Positions 26,596-30,222 of a DNA stretch of 30,222 bases are shown in pieces. Made by a program: the position numbers and the translations under genes. The notes under the pieces were generated by a model. The model was not told the DNA's origin. It ran no database searches and saw nothing but the letters and a program-made list of their open reading frames with translations. Source of the DNA: Phanerochaete sordida (taxonomy: Eukaryota; Basidiomycota; Agaricomycetes; Polyporales; Phanerochaetaceae); NCBI GenBank assembly GCA_019973155.2, contig BPQB01000162.1:1-30222 (forward strand), written 5' to 3'. Positions within the stretch are counted from its first letter, which is position 1, and every line of letters starts with the position of its first letter.

Positions 26596-27540
26596 AAGGT
26601 GATCACACACTCGACTGATTTTTAGGTCCTCGGAATGGGGCTATAAATCTGTATATACTCAACATCACATTTGAGTACATACACGAGCACGTTTCTCCAC
26701 GCCCTAAGCGTCGTGCGTACAGTCGCGAAGCCACAGCTGCACCGACACCCTTGAGTTCGCCAGGGCAGCGCGTGCGTTCAGCCCCAATCTCGAGCATGAC
26801 GACCCACTCGGCTGGCCGGCGTCGTCCCGACTGTCCCCGATGCACGTCTCGTCCGTCATGTCGTGTGCGAATGTCCAACTCGCCGTCGACGTCCTCATCG
26901 CTTGCCGCGTCCGTCGTCTTGCGCGAGCACGACCACGCCGCTGTCGGCAACCGCACGCTACTCGCCTGCGTCGTCCACTGTCGCCCGCCGTCTCGCTGGC
27001 TGCTGGCGTTCTCGACTGTGGCGCGCTCCCGCTATGCATCTGACACGCGCGCGGCCGGGACGGTGCCGTAAACGTTCTCGCACACAGTCACGGATGTGTC
27101 GCCGAAGCACTCGTGCATGCTTCCAGACTCCGGCGCGTTTGTCGCGCGGACAACCCGTCTGGCATGCGCGCCGTCGGTGCCAGCTGCGAACGGCCTTCCC
27201 CCTGGTTGTCGATGACTCCGCCGGGCAGGTACAGAGCTGTTCGCGGCGACGTTCAAGTTGACCGTGATCGTGCGTCGGCCGGAACGCTGGGTACGGGATG
27301 GGCTGAGGCGGGATAGTCCTGTGAACGACGTCTTTGATGATGTGCGGAACGCCGCAAACTGCACTCGCAACAGAGAGTATAGACTCGTCCTCGCGGGAGC
27401 GCTCGTTGTATGCAGAGGCGGAGGTAGAGGTTGACCGCCACATCGAGCGGAAGTTCGATGGCAGGGTGGGAGATGGAGATCGGCGCTGTTGTGAGTGTTG
27501 GTACCTTAGTAATGAGGCCTTCTCCGTAGATCACGACGGT
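26596..27540. other. Coding fragments in shifting frames; no gene fixed
   Basis: The plus strand 26665-27070 reads partly like a Pro/Ser-rich protein (EYIHEHVSPRPKRRAYSREA, VVLREHDHAAVGNRTLLACV). The minus strand 27500-27060 gives blocks ISHPAIELPLDVAVNLYLRL, VCGVPHIIKDVVHRTIPPQP, TVNLNVAANSS, LPGGVIDNQGEGRSQLAP and GDTSVTVCENVYGTVP in alternating frames. Either could be a decayed gene. A TATA-like GGCTATAAATCTG lies at 26640. Confidence 0.28.
27455..27510 (+). repeat. Short repeat shared with 28528-28585
   Basis: GTTCGATGGCAGGGTGGGAG, then ATGGAGATCGGCGCTGTTGT, matches GTTCGATGGTGAGGCGAGCG, then ATGGAGAATGGATCGGCGTTGCTG at 28.5 kb, apart from a few changes and a short gap. The two copies bracket the GC-rich minisatellite, in the same orientation, about 1.07 kb apart. 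Confidence 0.5.
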
Positions 27541-27916
27541 CTTAAGGGTAGATGATGGATACAGGAGGGCAGAAGGGCCAAAATCAGAGGAGAGGATAGA
27601 AGATGTGTGGGGTCGTTTGTGGCGTTGTTGACGTTGGCCTCGACGCTGGGCGTCGACTACTTGTGACCGGATTGAGTGAGTGGTTGATCCTTACTGTTGG
27701 AAAGGGTTCATCGCGGGTGTAGCAGGGCGTTCCGCCAAAGGTTTGAGGTCAGCATTCTGGTAGGAGGCCGAAGGGGTGGGCACAGTTGGCTGGCCGACGC
27801 TGGAAGCGAACGTGTCGACGAATAGGTGGCGGAGAGCGGACAGCGGAGTAGCGAGATGGTGGGTGCGGGCGGTGACGAGCTCGGCGCGGCAGTCCGCGTC
27901 CTCATTACTCGCATAT

Positions 27917-28440
27917 GTCTGCCGTCTTACGCGCGCACGACTGCGCCGCCGCCGCTCGCCCGTGTCCTCGCTGCTCGTCGAGGTCTTGTGCGTGCACGTC
28001 GTCGACGTACTTGTTGCTCATCTGCGTTCGCCGTCCGCGCACGACCGCGCAACCGTCTGCGTCCGCGCTGCTCGTTTGCATTCGCCGCCTTGCGCGCGCA
28101 TGGCCGCGCGACCCTCTGCATGCTCGCTATCCCTATGCGTTCGCCGCCTTACGCGCATGACCCCGCGCGGCCGTCCGCGTCCCCGTATGCGTCCCTGGTC
28201 TTGCGCACGCCCGGCAGCGCGGTCGCCGGCGTTGTCGCTGCTCGCTTCGTCAGCCGTCTCGTGCGAGACGACCGCTCTGCTCGTCGGCGCCCACCGCCTT
28301 GCGCGCGCACGACCGCGCGATCATCGGCTGCCCTTGTTGCCCATCTGCGTCCTCGCTGCTTTTCTGGTCCGCTGTTTTACGCGCAGACGATCGCGTAATC
28401 GTTGGCGTCCTTCATGCTCGTCTGCGCGCGCGGCCAGGAC
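27917..28440 (+). repeat. GC-rich degenerate minisatellite, period about 50-60 bases
   Basis: Around nine imperfect units built on CGCCTTGCGCGCGCACGACC followed by GCGCGACCNTCTGCGTCCTC and GCTGCTCGTCTGCGTTC. Unit starts lie near 27921, 27980, 28035, 28085, 28143, 28195, 28248, 28294 and 28372. All the long Arg/Ala-rich frames here (up to 254 codons) come from this array and should not be taken as genes. A lone related unit (GTCTTGCGCGAGCACGACCA) lies near 26917. Confidence 0.7.
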
Positions 28441-28527
28441 AGCGCGGCAAGTCCGCCACGCGGACAATCACGCGGGCAGTCGGGGTGATGCCGCCGACAT
28501 TCTCGTTGTTGGGGTTGAAGATCCTAG

Positions 28528-28585
28528 GGTTCGATGGTGAGGCGAGCGATGGAGAATGGATCGGCGTTGCTGTGGGTGTTTGTGT
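28528..28585 (+). repeat. Second copy of the short repeat at 27455-27510
   Basis: See the partner copy. It starts at GTTCGATGGTGAGG and ends near GTGGGTGTTTGTG. It lies just downstream of the GC-rich minisatellite. Confidence 0.5.
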
Positions 28586-29100
28586 TAGAGCCTTCGACGC
28601 AATTCGACGCAATCCCGAGTGTTCGGGAGGGTAGGTCATGAGGTGATGCGTACAGTGGGCGGGCGTAGAAGGGAGTTGCAGATGTAGGTGCCCTCTTCTG
28701 CGCGTTCGAGTGGCTACGGCGGGAAACACGTTCAGCATACTGCACGACGATGACACAATGAGGAAACGCACCATGTGTTCTCCTTCCCCGAGTGCTTGCC
28801 CGGTGCTTGCCCGACTTGTCTTCCTCCGCTTTCCCTGAAGCTCTGCGCCTTTTCGAGGGCGCGATGCGCCCTGCGCGCCTCGCACTCTTGAGGCCGGCTG
28901 GGATGTAGGGGGCTGAGCCCTCCACTTTCCACTGTCGGGATGCTTCCGAGAAGGGGCTGCCGGAGAACGGTGGGCGGATGGCGTGCAGGGGATAGGCTCG
29001 GCTTCCTTTTCCGATGGTTTTGAGGACGGTAATCCCGCACAAACTCCTGCCTTTTTTGGAGCGTCACGTGAAGGCGCGAGGACAGCTTTCCACGCACGTT
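28586..29100 (-). CDS. Weakly supported minus-strand coding segment
   Basis: Minus strand 29097-28732 is open and reads SLHVTLQKRQEFVRDYRPQN with ECEARRAHRALEKAQSFRES. An overlapping frame (29042-28524) reads RQWKVEGSAPYIPAGLKSAR and NTHSNADPFSIARLTIEP. Neither has a clear ATG or splice pattern. Two tandem GTGCTTGCCCG units lie at about 28792-28813. Possible relic; family unknown. Confidence 0.22.
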
Positions 29101-29110
29101 AGCGTCTTTA

Positions 29111-29236
29111 TTGGATATAAATACAGTGAGGCGCCGCGCTTTACACGACGCTGTAGACTATCGGCTAAGCGGCAACGCTCTCAGTGGCGCGGGGTTTCGA
29201 TCCCGCGAGGGCTCTCGTTTTTCTTTTTTTGTTTTT
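29111..29236 (+). other. Pol III-like element (TATA, A-box-like, B-box-like, T-run)
   Basis: TTGGATATAAATAC (29111-29124), then TCGGCTAAGCGG (29161-29172, A-box-like), GGTTTCGATCC (29193-29203, close to the B-box GGTTCGANTCC with one extra T) within a 6-base stem CGCGGG/CCCGCG, then a long T-run (29218-29236). The A-B distance of about 20 bases is too short for a normal tRNA, and no acceptor stem closes. It could be a truncated tRNA, a SINE head or another small RNA gene. Confidence 0.3.
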
Positions 29237-29497
29237 CTCGAGGCACGTGTCAGCACGCCGCTTTAGATCCGGGTCTAGGATTAGAGATTAGGGCTTTTGG
29301 GCTCTCTAAGTATATATTCTCGCGGAATTATATATGCCTCGCTTTTGCTTCTGCCCCCTCAATCTTAGCAATTTCAAACTGCCTTCCTGCTCTGCCCTGC
29401 CCCACACTAGATCGGCTCTGAGAGAGCCCACTAAGCTGCTGCAGGCAGTACATACCATCAAATAATTCCTTATGCTCACCTCGACCACAAGAGCACT
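29237..29497. other. No gene recognised
   Basis: AT-richer intergenic sequence with TATATATTC and ATATATGCC motifs near 29312-29335. Nothing else stands out. Confidence 0.35.
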
Positions 29498-29725
29498 GTC
29501 AGAAACCGGGGTTGAGCAAGGAGAAGTACGTTGGCGAAGTGCAAACGCGCTGGTGTTCACTATCGGTTTCCGAGTCCTTAAGTGCACTACAAATAGTCCT
29601 GGGCACGTTGGCCCGTAGTTACATCTTGTCTCGGTACGTACGCGGGCTGCAGTTACATTTTGTCTCGGTAGATACGGTTGGAATAAATAAGAGTAAACAA
29701 ATAGTGCGCGAAGCGTCGTGAGTCC
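29498..29725 (+). repeat. Possible solo LTR fragment with a 34-base-spaced direct repeat
   Basis: Starts TGTCAGAAACCGGGGTTGAG, a TGTCAG start of the kind seen in fungal Gypsy LTRs. It contains AGTTACATCTTGTCTCGGTA (29618) and AGTTACATTTTGTCTCGGTA (29652), 34 bases apart, and the polyadenylation-like AATAAATAAG (29683). No second LTR, primer-binding site or internal region is present, and the 3' border is unknown. Confidence 0.25.
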
Positions 29726-30222
29726 GAGCTCGAAATTGTCCAGGAAAATTAACAAGCACCAGCCACAATAATAGAAACTGTTAAGCAAAACAAAATGGTC
29801 TTTTTAATCTAGGCTGTACAGTGTGTGTGGCAACTACAATTTTTGGCATAGCACAGATATGTGTGGCCTTCTTTGTAGAGTTCATGTATAAACCCGCCCT
29901 GACGTGGGACGGTAAATTACTCGGACCCGTCGACAGAGCATGAACAGGCTCTGTATTCTTGAGTACTCGACAGTAGGTGGTGGGGGAACTAAGGAAAGGA
30001 GGAATCGGGGGAGAACGAAGGAAGTCGGAGCAGTGCATTCATTACGAAAGCCCATAACTGAAAGCTTAGCAATCAGTGACAAATGTCCATCCAATAGGGG
30101 CATATATGCAGTGGCCAGCCATGTAGCAGTTTTATTTCTGCTGGTTAGCTTACGTCATGAATGCATTTTAACAGCATGAAAGAAAGAACATGTCAGGTTA
30201 TCAATGCTTAAGCTAGCTATAA
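29726..30222. other. No gene recognised to the window end
   Basis: AT-richer sequence with short frames on both strands, including a reading MNRLCILEYSTVGGGGTKER from 29940 whose composition is not convincing. No repeat or RNA gene recognised. Confidence 0.35.

Noticed and set aside
27776..28540. 254-codon plus-strand ORF, the longest in the window
   Set aside because: It is a reading of the GC-rich minisatellite. Arg/Ala/Ser-rich composition in all frames, no domain and no start context.
29161..29212. A functional tRNA
   Set aside because: A- and B-box-like motifs are only about 20 bases apart, the T-loop has an extra base, and no acceptor or anticodon stem can be drawn.
29278..29297. GATTAGAGATTAGGG as a telomere-type repeat
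   Set aside because: A single imperfect occurrence with no tandem TTAGGG run.
29306..29788. 160-codon minus-strand ORF near the end
   Set aside because: It spans the LTR-like segment and its direct repeat. No domain, and no ATG with good context.

Overview
The window looks like nuclear DNA of a filamentous basidiomycete, probably an agaricomycete. The reasons are short introns of about 45 to 80 bases with GTRNGT-type donors and CTNAY-type branch sites just before the acceptor, the absence of operons, and gene families known to me mainly from agaricomycete genomes: an RTC4-like protein, remnants of a tyrosine-recombinase retroelement, and a transposon-linked protein with a KGCLE..D..SDG.RIEG core. 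Base composition is mixed, with GC-rich islands near 8.5, 15 to 16.5 and 26.8 to 28.5 kb. Plain open reading frames are misleading here. The real coding pieces are short exons that only appear when splice sites and reading phase are followed.

Layout. 0-3.6 kb: a tandem duplication of about 619 bases with a homogenised core. The second copy is broken by a 798-base foldback (long palindrome) element, and an internally deleted tyrosine-recombinase retroelement follows. 4-6.1 kb: a small minus-strand gene end and an inverted pair of about 125-base repeats. 6.3-7.8 kb: the best gene of the window, a seven-exon RTC4-like gene whose exons sum to exactly 390 codons. 9.5-11.3 kb: minus-strand exons with consistent phase, followed by a small hendecad-repeat ORF. 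12-15 kb: gene relics between arrays of a 10-base repeat. 15.6-16.5 kb: a frameshifted fragment resembling UVRAG/Atg14-type autophagy proteins. 16.7-19.7 kb: a decayed multi-exon minus-strand gene, interrupted and bordered by two related inverted MITE-like elements. 20.1-20.5 kb: two plus-strand exons. 21.9-24 kb: another decamer array leading directly into a transposon-linked pseudogene. 24.2-25.6 kb: a minus-strand gene model of 308 residues. 26-26.6 kb: a two-exon gene model of 174 residues. 26.7-30.2 kb: degraded coding fragments, a GC-rich minisatellite, a Pol III-like element and LTR-like sequence.

Taken together, this is a repeat-rich, gene-relic-rich region such as a subtelomere or heterochromatic block. 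Only a handful of genes appear intact, and several relics carry stops or frameshifts. The RTC4-like gene is the one that can be named with most confidence. The other intact models have no family I recognise. All splice models are hand-built and have no transcript support.
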